Shown: positions 1-5,608 of the stretch, piece by piece
Position numbering within the stretch: the stretch's first letter is position 1
How the letters are laid out: every line of letters starts with the position of its first letter
Assembly: GCA_016218095.1 (NCBI GenBank)
Contig: JACREV010000011.1
Span: 1 to 5,963, forward strand
Source: Deltaproteobacteria bacterium
GTDB taxonomy: Bacteria > Desulfobacterota > GWC2-55-46
Direction: 5' to 3'
Length of the DNA stretch: 5,963 nt
Program-made: the position numbers and the translations under genes
The notes under the pieces: generated by a model
What the model was told of the DNA's origin: nothing
What the model saw: the letters and a program-made list of their open reading frames with translations, nothing else
Database searches by the model: none

Positions 1-372
1 CGGCGATACGATGAGCATGACCCCGCAGGCGGTCGCCACCCCCTTGCCGCCCTTGAACCCCAGGTACACGGGGAAGAGGTGTCCGAGGAACGCGGCGAGC
101 CCGGTAAGGCTCACGAGCAAAGGCGTCGGGGCGAGCCTGAAAGCGATGAAGACCGGGAGCGCGCCCTTCAACAAGTCCCCTATGAGGGTCAGGATGCCGG
201 GGAGCCGCCCGGAGGTCCTCCCCACGTTTGTCGCCCCGATGTTCTTCGACCCGGCGCTCCTCGGGTCGACGCCGCCGAAGAGTCTTACGATGACGATGCC
301 CGTGGGCACGCTCCCTAAAAGGTACGCGATGGGTACGAGCAGGATGTATGTGAGGGTCTCGCCAGAGGGCAT
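1..372 (-). CDS. plsY: Acyl-phosphate:glycerol-3-phosphate acyltransferase PlsY, N-terminal part (runs off left edge)
   Basis: PlsY is an inner-membrane enzyme that transfers the acyl group of acyl-phosphate (made by PlsX) to glycerol-3-phosphate, giving lysophosphatidic acid, the first step of phospholipid synthesis. The visible 124 residues hold the family signatures in order: a first hydrophobic segment ending in LLGSVPTG (about 18-25), the GSKNIGATNVGR motif (41-52) and the glycine-rich GFKGGKGVAT motif (105-114). Hydrophobic stretches at about 8-30, 57-80 and 85-104 fit the multi-pass topology. The family is about 190-220 residues, so roughly 70-90 C-terminal residues lie beyond base 1. 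The ATG at 370-372 is chosen because translation from it gives a normal PlsY N-terminus. However, the nearest purine-rich stretch (GGAAGG) is about 14 bases upstream, and an in-frame TTG three codons earlier (379-381) has better spacing from it, so the start may be there. The family assignment is very secure; the exact start is not. Confidence 0.96.
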   Translation of the reverse strand, partial: MPSGETLTYILLVPIAYLLGSVPTGIVIVRLFGGVDPRSAGSKNIGATNVGRTSGRLPGILTLIGDLLKGALPVFIAFRLAPTPLLVSLTGLAAFLGHLFPVYLGFKGGKGVATACGVMLIVSP

Positions 373-728
373 AAAGGACAAAAGTACCTTCCGTGCGGCC
401 TGCCCGGGGGCGCGCCGCGCAAATTCAGAAAAAGATACCACAATTCGATCGATTATCCAATAGCGTTAGCGACGACAAGCAAGGCCCGGACAGTACGCTC
501 GGGCCCCAAAGTGGAGGTCCGTGTTCTCCAGGCATGGATGTTTCTAAAGTCAAGGATGGCCCCCTCAACCCCTTAAGGTGGGGATATGTTTAGGATACAT
601 CTCGGAGGCTGGGTGTGGCGGCAGTCAGCGGGCGGACCCCGCCAAAAAAGACCGCAAATCAACGTACGGGGGTGCTCAGTCCATATGACAAAACAGGCGC
701 GCAAGCGCGGCCCCGAAAGCCTCTCTTC
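373..728. other. Intergenic stretch between plsY and the PEP-CTERM terminator; no gene seen
   Basis: The short open frames on either strand here have no recognisable domain, no convincing ribosome binding site and no family-like composition. I saw no tRNA, rRNA, SRP or riboswitch core. Small structures are present: GGCCCG/CGGGCC arms (483-488 and 500-505), a GGCGG/CCGCC hairpin near 640-652 and a GCGC stem with a GCAA tetraloop (697-708). None is followed by a U-run on a strand that would make it a terminator. Confidence 0.6.
452..478 (-). promoter_or_regulatory. Possible sigma-70-type promoter for plsY
   Basis: On the minus strand TTGTCG (473-478) and GATAAT (452-457) resemble -35 and -10 boxes, but the 15-base spacer is short. 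It would start a transcript some 70 bases before plsY. No other candidate in the upstream region looks better. This is a weak call by eye. Confidence 0.25.
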
Positions 729-768
729 AAAAAAATAAACGCCCGCCGCAAATGCGGCGGGCGTTTAT
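729..768 (-). terminator. Intrinsic terminator of the PEP-CTERM gene
   Basis: A perfect 15-bp stem (735-749 with 754-768, core GCCCGCCGC/GCGGCGGGC) closes a 4-base loop. On the minus strand it runs directly into seven U (729-735). It begins about 30 bases past the PEP-CTERM stop codon. The plus-strand side lacks a U-tract, so it acts in the minus direction. It separates this gene from plsY and supports a single-gene transcript. Confidence 0.93.
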
Positions 769-799
769 ACAATAAGCAACCCGGAGAGGTTCTTGAGTC

Positions 800-1420
800 T
801 TAGCCCTTCCTGAACCTCTTCATCCTTACGACCGCAAAACCGGCCAAGCCGCTGCCAAGGAGCAACAATGTAGACGGTTCCGGCACCGATGAAGATGAAA
901 CAGTGTTAAAGGTCAGGTTGTCGATGCCTATAACGTCATCGTAGCCTCCTGACCCGCCGCCTTGCCAAGCGAAGACAAAGGACGCTATGCCCGGGGTGCT
1001 GATCGAAAGGCTGTAAGGCGTAGTCGAGCTGGAGAGTATTGTGAATGCAAGGATGCTGCTACTGGAGTCGTAGACGACGAGGGACGATGTGGTGGCCGCC
1101 CAGTCGGCATATATGATCTGGGCCGATATATAATCCGTCGTGCCGGTAAAATAGCCGGACATAGCCACATTCCCCACGCCATTGTAAAGCCCGCTCGTCT
1201 CGCCGGTAGCCCATGTCGAGGAGCCGTTTTCAGACCCATAATCCGTTGTGTAGTAAGCATTCGTAAAAACTACCCCTGAGCCCGAGTAGTCGCTTCCCAC
1301 GGCTGTGCCTGATGCACCGCCCTCAAAGTCAATTACCGTAGCGCCGGCGTAAACCGGTAAGCCCGCAGACAGCATGGCGGCAACAATAAGGGAGCATAAA
1401 TTCAGAGATTTACCCTTCAT
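800..1420 (-). CDS. PEP-CTERM sorting-domain secreted protein
   Basis: This is a 206-residue exported protein of the PEP-CTERM class. It has a Sec signal peptide (basic K2 and K4, hydrophobic core about 9-24, probable cleavage after VYA at 23-25). A Gly/Ser/Thr-rich, probably beta-sandwich domain (26-178) opens with TVIDFEGGASGTAV, a start common in this class. The C-terminal tripartite sorting signal (179-206) is VPEPST, a hydrophobic stretch LLLLGSGLAGFAVV and the basic tail RMKRFRKG. In known systems an exosortase recognises this tail in the inner membrane, and such proteins are linked to exopolysaccharide and floc or biofilm matrix. No exosortase is in the window. I chose the ATG at 1418-1420 over an in-frame ATG 22 codons upstream: GGAGG sits 5 bases before it, the signal peptide then begins properly, and the upstream ATG lies before the predicted transcription start. 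Residues 5-198 contain no Lys, Arg or His. The gene is a single unit with its own sigma-54 promoter and terminator. The ligand or exact role of the domain cannot be told. Confidence 0.93.
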   Translation of the reverse strand: MKGKSLNLCSLIVAAMLSAGLPVYAGATVIDFEGGASGTAVGSDYSGSGVVFTNAYYTTDYGSENGSSTWATGETSGLYNGVGNVAMSGYFTGTTDYISAQIIYADWAATTSSLVVYDSSSSILAFTILSSSTTPYSLSISTPGIASFVFAWQGGGSGGYDDVIGIDNLTFNTVSSSSVPEPSTLLLLGSGLAGFAVVRMKRFRKG

Positions 1421-1425
1421 TTTAA

Positions 1426-1430
1426 CCTCC
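1426..1430 (-). promoter_or_regulatory. Shine-Dalgarno site that fixes the PEP-CTERM start
   Basis: The minus strand reads AAAAAGGAGGTTAAAATG: a full GGAGG five bases before the ATG at 1420. It decides in favour of this start over the upstream in-frame ATG at 1484-1486. Confidence 0.9.
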
Positions 1431-1462
1431 TTTTTCAGATTTTTTAATATATGTGATAACAA

Positions 1463-1478
1463 TGCAAAAAAAGTGCCA
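1463..1478 (-). promoter_or_regulatory. Sigma-54 (RpoN) -24/-12 promoter of the PEP-CTERM gene
   Basis: The minus strand reads TGGCAC, five T, TTGCA. This matches the RpoN consensus TGGCAC-N5-TTGCW, with the invariant GG and GC exactly 12 apart (GG at 1477-1476, GC at 1465-1464). Counting from the GC puts the transcription start near 1452, an A on the minus strand, giving a leader of about 32 bases before the ATG. Sigma-54 promoters need an ATP-driven activator bound upstream. In PEP-CTERM/exosortase bacteria the PrsK-PrsR pair is the known candidate, and PEP-CTERM genes with RpoN promoters have been described. The activator itself is not in this window. Confidence 0.9.
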
Positions 1479-1786
1479 TGAATCAAGGCAAAAACACCTT
1501 GGGCTGTAACTATTGGTTATTGTTAGTCTATTTTTTTCAGCGAGTCTTCCTGATAAATACCTGCCACACTCAATATGTAAAAAAAGTTGATAGCTGGTCC
1601 GGCCCTTCCGGTGGTTAAAACTGATAACTTATTGATTTGCTTTGCTTACTTTAGATTTGATTGTGTAAAAAATATTGACACCTCTAACGTCCTCCACCCC
1701 GTAGCAAGCATCACCCTCCGCCCCCATTCCACAAGGGTAGAACTCCGAGGAAACGCACTATTTTGCTACCAAGGAGCATTCTGAAC
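1479..1786. promoter_or_regulatory. AT-rich upstream control region of the PEP-CTERM gene; no gene seen
   Basis: No coding frame is convincing. The part nearest the promoter (about 1479-1680) is clearly richer in A and T than the coding DNA around it. It contains imperfect dyads: GTGTAAAAAATATTGACAC at 1663-1681 (7 of 9 positions pair about the centre; about 211-229 bases upstream of the predicted start), TCAA/TTGA arms at 1570-1590 (about -118 to -138) and AACTAT/ATTGTT arms at 1508-1524. These sit at distances usual for sigma-54 enhancer sites. Further right, GTAGCAA (1701-1707) and TTGCTAC (1763-1769) form a 7-bp inverted repeat around a 55-base loop of unknown meaning. The enhancer role is inferred. 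Confidence 0.4.
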
Positions 1787-1820
1787 AAAAAAAGGCCGGA
1801 GCGTCTCACGCGCTCCGGCC
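1787..1820 (-). terminator. Intrinsic terminator of glmS
   Basis: A 10-bp GC-rich stem, GGCCGGAGCG (1794-1803) with CGCTCCGGCC (1811-1820), closes a 7-base loop. On the minus strand it is followed by seven U (1787-1793). It begins 25 bases after the glmS stop codon, so glmS is the last gene of its transcript. Confidence 0.95.
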
Positions 1821-1845
1821 CTCAATTCGACCTATGTACGCCCCT

Positions 1846-3666
1846 TCACTCCACGGTCACGCTCTTTGCGAGGTTCCTCGGCTGGTCGACATCGGTCCCC
1901 TTCAACACAGCTATGTGGTAGGCGAGTATCTGCAAAGGCACGGCCATGAGGATGGGCGTAAGATGGACGGACGCCGACGGTATCCTTATCGCGTCGTCGG
2001 CCTTCAAAGACGCCTCGGTATCATCCTCGTTGACGAGCGCGATGATCCTCCCTCCCCTCGCCTTTACCTCTTCCATGTTGCCGAGCATCTTCGGGTAGCT
2101 CAGATCCTGCGGGGCTATGGCGACGACCGGCATGTTCTCATCGATCAGCGCTATTGGGCCGTGCTTCATCTCGCCCGCCGCGTAACCTTCGGCGTGTATG
2201 TAGGATATCTCCTTCAACTTAAGCGCCCCTTCAAGCGCGATCGGGAAGTTAAGCCCCCTCCCCAGATAGATAAAATCCCGGAGATGAAAATACTTCTTCG
2301 CGAGCGCCTCTATCTTCGGGGCTTCATCCAGTATCATTTCTATCTTCTTGGGGAGCTTCACGAGCTCCTGTATGAGCGAGACCCCGGCCTCCTTTGTGAG
2401 GTTCCCCGAATTCCTCCCGAAGTACAGGGCGAGCAAGTATAGCGCGGTCAACTGTGTCGTGAAGGCCTTGGTAGAGGCGACCCCTATCTCGGGGCCGGCG
2501 TGCGTCATGAGCGACCAGTCGGTCTCCCTCGTAAGCGAGCTCTCCATGACGTTGCAGACCGATATCGTATGCGCCCCGCGCCTCTTCACCTCTTTTACGG
2601 CCGCGAGCGTGTCGGCGGTCTCGCCGGACTGGGATATGGAGATGACGAGCGTCTTATTATCGATAAGCGGGTTCCTGTACCTGAACTCGGAGGCGAGGTC
2701 GACTTCCGTCGGCTTCCTGAAGAACTCCTCGAATAGATGCTTGCCTACGAGCCCCGCGTGCCACGAAGTCCCGCAGGCGACGATGTAGATGCGCTCGATA
2801 TCCTTTATCGGTATCTCGAACTTGTTTAAAAAGACATCCCCCGACTCCTCAAGAACAAGCCCCCGGAAGGTGTCTGTTATGGCGCGGGGCTGTTCGAAGA
2901 TTTCCTTCAGCATGAAGTGGCGGTAGCCGCCCTTTTCCGCCATCATCGGCGACCAGTTTATGATCGACGGTTCCCTTTTGACCTCGACGCCGTCGAAGGT
3001 CGTTATCTCGAAGGAGTCCTTCGTGAGCGTCACCATCTCGCCGTCTTTCAGGAATATCGCCTGCCTCGTTATGTCGAGTATCGCAGGGAGGTCGGAAGAC
3101 AATACCGCCTCGTGTTTGGCGACCCCGAGTATCAGCGGGCACTCCATGCGCGCGCCGACGATCTTATCCGGCTCGTCCTCGCTTATCGCGGCGATAGCGT
3201 AAGTCCCTTTTATGAATTTCACCGCCGAGCGGACCGCATCGGCGAGCTTCTTGCCGCTCTTTATCTCGCGGTGGATGAGGTGGCTCAATATCTCGGTATC
3301 GGTCTCGGACTTGAACCGTGCGCCCTCCCTTATGAGCTCCTCTTTGAGGGAGATGTAGTTCTCGATGATGCCGTTATGGACGACGGCGACTCCGCCCTCG
3401 ATGTGCGGGTGGGCGTTCTGCTCGGTCGGTCTGCCGTGCGTGGCCCAACGGGTGTGGCCAATGCCGATATGCCCGTCGAGCGGCCTCTTTGAGACCTCGG
3501 TTACAAGTTTGTCGAGCTTGCCGACGCTACGGCGTAGCTCGATCTTCCCGTCCTTAAGGACCGCTATGCCTGACGAATCATAGCCACGGTACTCAAGGCG
3601 CTTGAGCCCGCTGAGGAGCACACCGACAGAGTCCTTGGGACCTATGTAGCCGACTATTCCGCACAT
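1846..3666 (-). CDS. glmS: Glutamine--fructose-6-phosphate aminotransferase (isomerizing), GlmS
   Basis: GlmS is a cytoplasmic enzyme that converts fructose-6-phosphate and glutamine to glucosamine-6-phosphate and glutamate, the committed step towards UDP-GlcNAc. The 606 residues match the usual length (E. coli 609). The N-terminal class II glutaminase domain (2-about 225) begins MCGIVGYIG, so Cys2 becomes the nucleophile once Met is removed; HTRWATHG (71-78), HNGIIEN (97-103) and ETDTE (121-125) supply glutamine-binding and oxyanion residues. The first SIS domain has ACGTS (297-301) and SQSGET (345-350) for sugar-phosphate binding. The second has EGALKLKEISYIHAEG (479-494), with Glu486 and His502 at the E. 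coli Glu488 and His504 positions. The C-terminus is PRNLAKSVTVE with Lys601 matching the Schiff-base Lys603. All key residues are intact. AGAGGT (3673-3678) is a good ribosome binding site. It lies 283 bases downstream of glmU in the same direction, so the two may share a transcript, but the spacer is full of hairpins. I see no glmS ribozyme in its leader. Confidence 0.98.
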   Translation of the reverse strand: MCGIVGYIGPKDSVGVLLSGLKRLEYRGYDSSGIAVLKDGKIELRRSVGKLDKLVTEVSKRPLDGHIGIGHTRWATHGRPTEQNAHPHIEGGVAVVHNGIIENYISLKEELIREGARFKSETDTEILSHLIHREIKSGKKLADAVRSAVKFIKGTYAIAAISEDEPDKIVGARMECPLILGVAKHEAVLSSDLPAILDITRQAIFLKDGEMVTLTKDSFEITTFDGVEVKREPSIINWSPMMAEKGGYRHFMLKEIFEQPRAITDTFRGLVLEESGDVFLNKFEIPIKDIERIYIVACGTSWHAGLVGKHLFEEFFRKPTEVDLASEFRYRNPLIDNKTLVISISQSGETADTLAAVKEVKRRGAHTISVCNVMESSLTRETDWSLMTHAGPEIGVASTKAFTTQLTALYLLALYFGRNSGNLTKEAGVSLIQELVKLPKKIEMILDEAPKIEALAKKYFHLRDFIYLGRGLNFPIALEGALKLKEISYIHAEGYAAGEMKHGPIALIDENMPVVAIAPQDLSYPKMLGNMEEVKARGGRIIALVNEDDTEASLKADDAIRIPSASVHLTPILMAVPLQILAYHIAVLKGTDVDQPRNLAKSVTVE

Positions 3667-3672
3667 TCAGTT

Positions 3673-3678
3673 ACCTCT
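3673..3678 (-). promoter_or_regulatory. Shine-Dalgarno site of glmS
   Basis: The minus strand reads AGAGGTAACTGAATG, an AGAGGT core six bases before the ATG at 3666. It agrees with the MCGIVG start, which must be exact because Cys2 is the catalytic residue. Confidence 0.8.
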
Positions 3679-3690
3679 TATCCATTTGTC

Positions 3691-3735
3691 TCCCCTCCCC
3701 CCTTCTCCGATGTCGGGAGGGGACTAAGGGGAGGG
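3691..3735 (+). repeat. REP-like hairpin repeat, copy A (glmU-glmS spacer)
   Basis: TCCCCTCCC (3691-3699) pairs perfectly with GGGAGGGGA (3715-3723) over a 15-base loop, followed by a separate G-block, GGGGAGGG (3728-3735). The same plan, hairpin and then a trailing G-block, recurs in copies at 3862, 5421 and 5551. It lies just upstream of the glmS ribosome binding site. Such families are dispersed intergenic repeats in many bacteria; function is unknown. Confidence 0.7.
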
Positions 3736-3770
3736 TGAAAATTTTCTCTCCTCTTTCCTGAAAAATGTAA

Positions 3771-3850
3771 GTTGGGCTGAGCACAGCGAAGCCCAACAAT
3801 CCACCGCAATACCGTTGGGCTAAAAGGCGTAACCCAACAATGCCACAAGG
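3771..3850. repeat. Two tandem GTTGGGC...CCCAAC hairpin units
   Basis: Unit 1 (3771-3813) has GTTGGGCT (3771-3778) pairing with AGCCCAAC (3790-3797). Unit 2 (3814-3850) has GTTGGG (3814-3819) with CCCAAC (3833-3838). Each is followed by a related tail (CCCAACAATCCAC and CCCAACAATGCCAC). The loops differ, so the stems are kept while the loops drift. Hairpins of this 'GTTGGGY...RCCCAAC' type are a dispersed intergenic repeat family in several bacterial phyla. No U-run follows, so these are not standard terminators. Confidence 0.75.
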
Positions 3851-3861
3851 CTGGCAGTTCA

Positions 3862-3896
3862 TCCCCCTCTTTCCTAAAGAGGGGTCAGGGGAGATT
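3862..3896 (+). repeat. REP-like hairpin repeat, copy C
   Basis: CCCCTCTTT (3864-3872) and AAAGAGGGG (3876-3884) form a perfect 9-bp stem with a 3-base loop, followed by a trailing G-block (3888-3893) and GATTATGA. It matches the copy at 5551-5590, including the GATTAT..TGA tail, and faces the inverted copy at 3911-3940. Confidence 0.75.
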
Positions 3897-3910
3897 ATGA
3901 GTGTTTTAAA

Positions 3911-3940
3911 TCCCCCTCCATCCCCCTTTAAAAAGGGGGA
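3911..3940 (-). repeat. REP-like hairpin repeat, copy D, inverted
   Basis: Read on the minus strand this is TCCCCCTTTTTAAAGGGGGA, then TGGAGGGGGATTT: the same hairpin-plus-G-block plan as copies C and G but in reverse orientation. It begins about 10 bases past the glmU stop codon. The stem is not followed by a U-run on the minus strand, so it is not a normal terminator, though it could protect or attenuate the glmU message. Confidence 0.7.
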
Positions 3941-3949
3941 TAAAAACCA

Positions 3950-5341
3950 CTACTTCTTCTCCGCCCTTTTCTTCCTTGCCCAGCCCTCTATGACGCGCTC
4001 TTTCGTCCTTGTTATCACGAGGGCGTCCGGCGGGACGTCCTTCGTTACCGTCGTGCCGGAGCCGACATACGCGCCCTTGCCGATCGTCACCGGCGCGACA
4101 AGCTGGGAGTCGCTCCCGATGAAGGCGTTGTCCTCTATCGTAGTCCGGTGCTTATGGACCCCGTCGTAGTTGCAGGTGATCGTACCGGCGCCGATGTTGA
4201 CGGACTCGCCTATGACGGCGTCTCCGATGTACGAGAGATGATTAACCTTCGAGCCTTTGCCAATCCGCGTTTTTTTCACCTCGACGAAGTTCCCTATCCT
4301 TGCCTGGTCCTCGATCACGTTTCCTGGCCTGAGCCTCGCTAACGGCCCTATCTGGGCTTTGTTTCCGAGAACCGACTCTTCCACTATCGAATAGCTCTTT
4401 ATCGCGGTCGAAGGTCCTATCTTCGAGTCCACAATCCGCACGCCCTCTTCGATTACAACGGACTCGCCGATGACGGTCGCTCCCTTGATATGCGCTCCGG
4501 GATAAACGACGGTATCCGCGCCGATCTTTACGCCGTGGTCTATGTAAGTATGCTCAGGGTCTATTATGGTGACGCCTTCCATCATTAGGGACTCGTTTAT
4601 CCTCCGCCTCATGACAACTGCCGCCCTTGCGAGCTCGACCCTGTTGTTTATCCCCATCACCTCTTCGGGGTCCGCGTGCGTGAGGGCCTTGACGTTGAGC
4701 CCCTTTGCGACAGCGAGCGCGATAAGGTCCGGGAGGTAATACTCGCCCTGCGCGTTGTTCCTGCCTATCTTTTTTATGGCTGAAAAAAGGAAGTCCGAGC
4801 GGAAGACATAGATGCCGGAGTTGACCTCGTTGATATGTCTCTCTCCGGGCGTGCAGTCCTTGTCCTCGACGATACGGACGACCGCCCTGTCTTCATCCCT
4901 TACGACCCTGCCGTAGCCCTTTGGGGCGTCCAGCGCCATGGTGATGAGGGATAGTGCGGGCCTCGATCTGCCGCCGGCCCTGTGGAGCTTAAGGAACGCA
5001 GAGACCGTCTCTTTTGTAATCAAAGGGACGTCGCCCGAGAGGACGAGGACGTCGCCGGAGAAGTCGGAGAGGGACTTCAATGCCGTTGCGACCGCGTGGC
5101 CTGTACCGAGCTGTTCTTTCTGTAAAACGAACCCTATCTTTTTGGAGGGGAATGCGGCCTTTACATCATCGGCGCCGTGGCCTATGACGACAGCGACCCG
5201 CCCGGCCTTGAGCTCTTCCATTATGGCCAATGGGTAGAAGAGCATCGGCTTGCCCGCGACCTCGTGGAGGACTTTGGGCCTCGTTGATTTCATCCTGGTG
5301 CCCTTGCCTGCCGCAAGGACGATGACCGCGAGGTTCTTCAT
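3950..5341 (-). CDS. glmU: Bifunctional N-acetylglucosamine-1-phosphate uridyltransferase / glucosamine-1-phosphate acetyltransferase GlmU
   Basis: GlmU is a cytoplasmic, normally trimeric enzyme that acetylates glucosamine-1-phosphate with acetyl-CoA and then couples the product to UTP, giving UDP-GlcNAc. The 463 residues fit the family (E. coli 456). The N-terminal uridyltransferase domain (1-about 232) shows LAAGKGTRM (9-17) with Lys23, QKEQLGTGHA (74-83), SGDVPL with Asp104, NEVNSG (171-176), NNAQGEYY (195-202) and GINNR (230-234). The C-terminal part is a left-handed beta-helix of hexapeptide repeats (about 255-435), with RLRPG (336-340), Lys356/Lys357, NHLSYIGD (367-374) holding the catalytic His368, NIGAGT (382-387) and NYDG (391-394). 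The tail is Lys/Arg-rich. All key residues are present. The ATG at 5341 is preceded directly by GAAAGG with almost no spacing, an unusually tight ribosome binding site; no better in-frame start exists and LAAGKGTRM lies at the expected distance. It lies upstream of glmS and the pair supplies the UDP-GlcNAc pathway; GlmM is not in the window. Confidence 0.98.
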   Translation of the reverse strand: MKNLAVIVLAAGKGTRMKSTRPKVLHEVAGKPMLFYPLAIMEELKAGRVAVVIGHGADDVKAAFPSKKIGFVLQKEQLGTGHAVATALKSLSDFSGDVLVLSGDVPLITKETVSAFLKLHRAGGRSRPALSLITMALDAPKGYGRVVRDEDRAVVRIVEDKDCTPGERHINEVNSGIYVFRSDFLFSAIKKIGRNNAQGEYYLPDLIALAVAKGLNVKALTHADPEEVMGINNRVELARAAVVMRRRINESLMMEGVTIIDPEHTYIDHGVKIGADTVVYPGAHIKGATVIGESVVIEEGVRIVDSKIGPSTAIKSYSIVEESVLGNKAQIGPLARLRPGNVIEDQARIGNFVEVKKTRIGKGSKVNHLSYIGDAVIGESVNIGAGTITCNYDGVHKHRTTIEDNAFIGSDSQLVAPVTIGKGAYVGSGTTVTKDVPPDALVITRTKERVIEGWARKKRAEKK

Positions 5342-5350
5342 CCTTTCAAA

Positions 5351-5377
5351 GATATATTATGGCCGGAGGTTCGTCAA
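5351..5377 (-). promoter_or_regulatory. Candidate promoter of glmU, very close to the start codon
   Basis: The minus strand has TTGACG (5372-5377, five of six to the -35 consensus), a 15-base spacer and TATATC (5351-5356). Only 9 bases separate the -10 box from the ATG, so a transcript from here would have almost no leader. The -10 box and the spacing are imperfect, and a promoter further upstream is equally possible. Confidence 0.3.
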
Positions 5378-5420
5378 GGGATTTAGGTACAAGAGAATGT
5401 CGCACAGGGAGGGCGCCTCT

Positions 5421-5451
5421 CCTCCCCTTTACGAGGGGAGGCCGGGGAGGG
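5421..5451 (+). repeat. REP-like hairpin repeat, copy E
   Basis: CCTCCCCT (5421-5428) pairs perfectly with AGGGGAGG (5434-5441) over a 5-base loop, followed by the G-block GGGGAGGG (5444-5451). It has the same plan as copy A in the glmU-glmS spacer. Confidence 0.65.
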
Positions 5452-5470
5452 TCGCTTCTTCGTTTATTTC

Positions 5471-5502
5471 TGTCATTCCCGAGGTTTGAATCGGGAATCC
5501 AG
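5471..5502. repeat. 'GTCATTCCCG...CGGGAATCCAG' intergenic hairpin repeat
   Basis: ATTCCCGA (5475-5482) pairs perfectly with TCGGGAAT (5491-5498) over an 8-base loop, flanked by TGTC and CCAG. This is a widespread dispersed palindrome type in bacterial intergenic DNA. No U-run follows on either strand. Confidence 0.7.
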
Positions 5503-5550
5503 TAATTGGTTTACAGATAATTCGAGGTAGGGATTGAGGGGAGGCTTTCT

Positions 5551-5590
5551 TCCCCCTTTTCTAAAGGGGGACAGAGGGGGATTATTATGA
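5551..5590 (+). repeat. REP-like hairpin repeat, copy G
   Basis: CCCCCTTT (5552-5559) and AAAGGGGG (5563-5570) form a perfect 8-bp stem with a 3-base loop, then ACAGA, a G-block (5576-5580) and ATTATTATGA. It is the closest match to copy C at 3862, in the same orientation, and to copy D in reverse. Confidence 0.75.
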
Positions 5591-5608
5591 TCTCGCTCTG
5601 CGGTCGAA

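Noticed and set aside
11..463. 150-residue open frame on the plus strand over plsY
   Set aside because: It is the antisense shadow of plsY, which carries three clear family motifs on the minus strand.
1421..1486. Longer PEP-CTERM protein starting at 1486
   Set aside because: That ATG lies upstream of the sigma-54 transcription start and would put a Lys-rich 22-residue extension before a well-formed signal peptide; GGAGG supports 1420.
1675..1697. TTGACA at 1675-1680 as a plus-strand -35 box
   Set aside because: No -10-like hexamer occurs 16-18 bases downstream, and no plus-strand gene follows.
1834..2442. 202-residue open frame on the plus strand
   Set aside because: It lies antisense to glmS, whose motifs are complete. 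The frame is open because of GC-rich codon use on the other strand, and its protein shows no recognisable domain.
2917..3492. 191-residue open frame on the plus strand
   Set aside because: It is antisense to the glutaminase part of glmS, with an Arg/Asp/Leu/Tyr-rich composition typical of shadow frames and no ribosome binding site.
3911..3940. Intrinsic terminator of glmU
   Set aside because: The stem is present but no U-run follows it on the minus strand; it matches a repeat family found elsewhere in the window.
3667..3949. glmS ribozyme or riboswitch in the glmS leader
   Set aside because: The leader consists of REP-like hairpins and I see no ribozyme core; that ribozyme is known mainly from Gram-positive bacteria.
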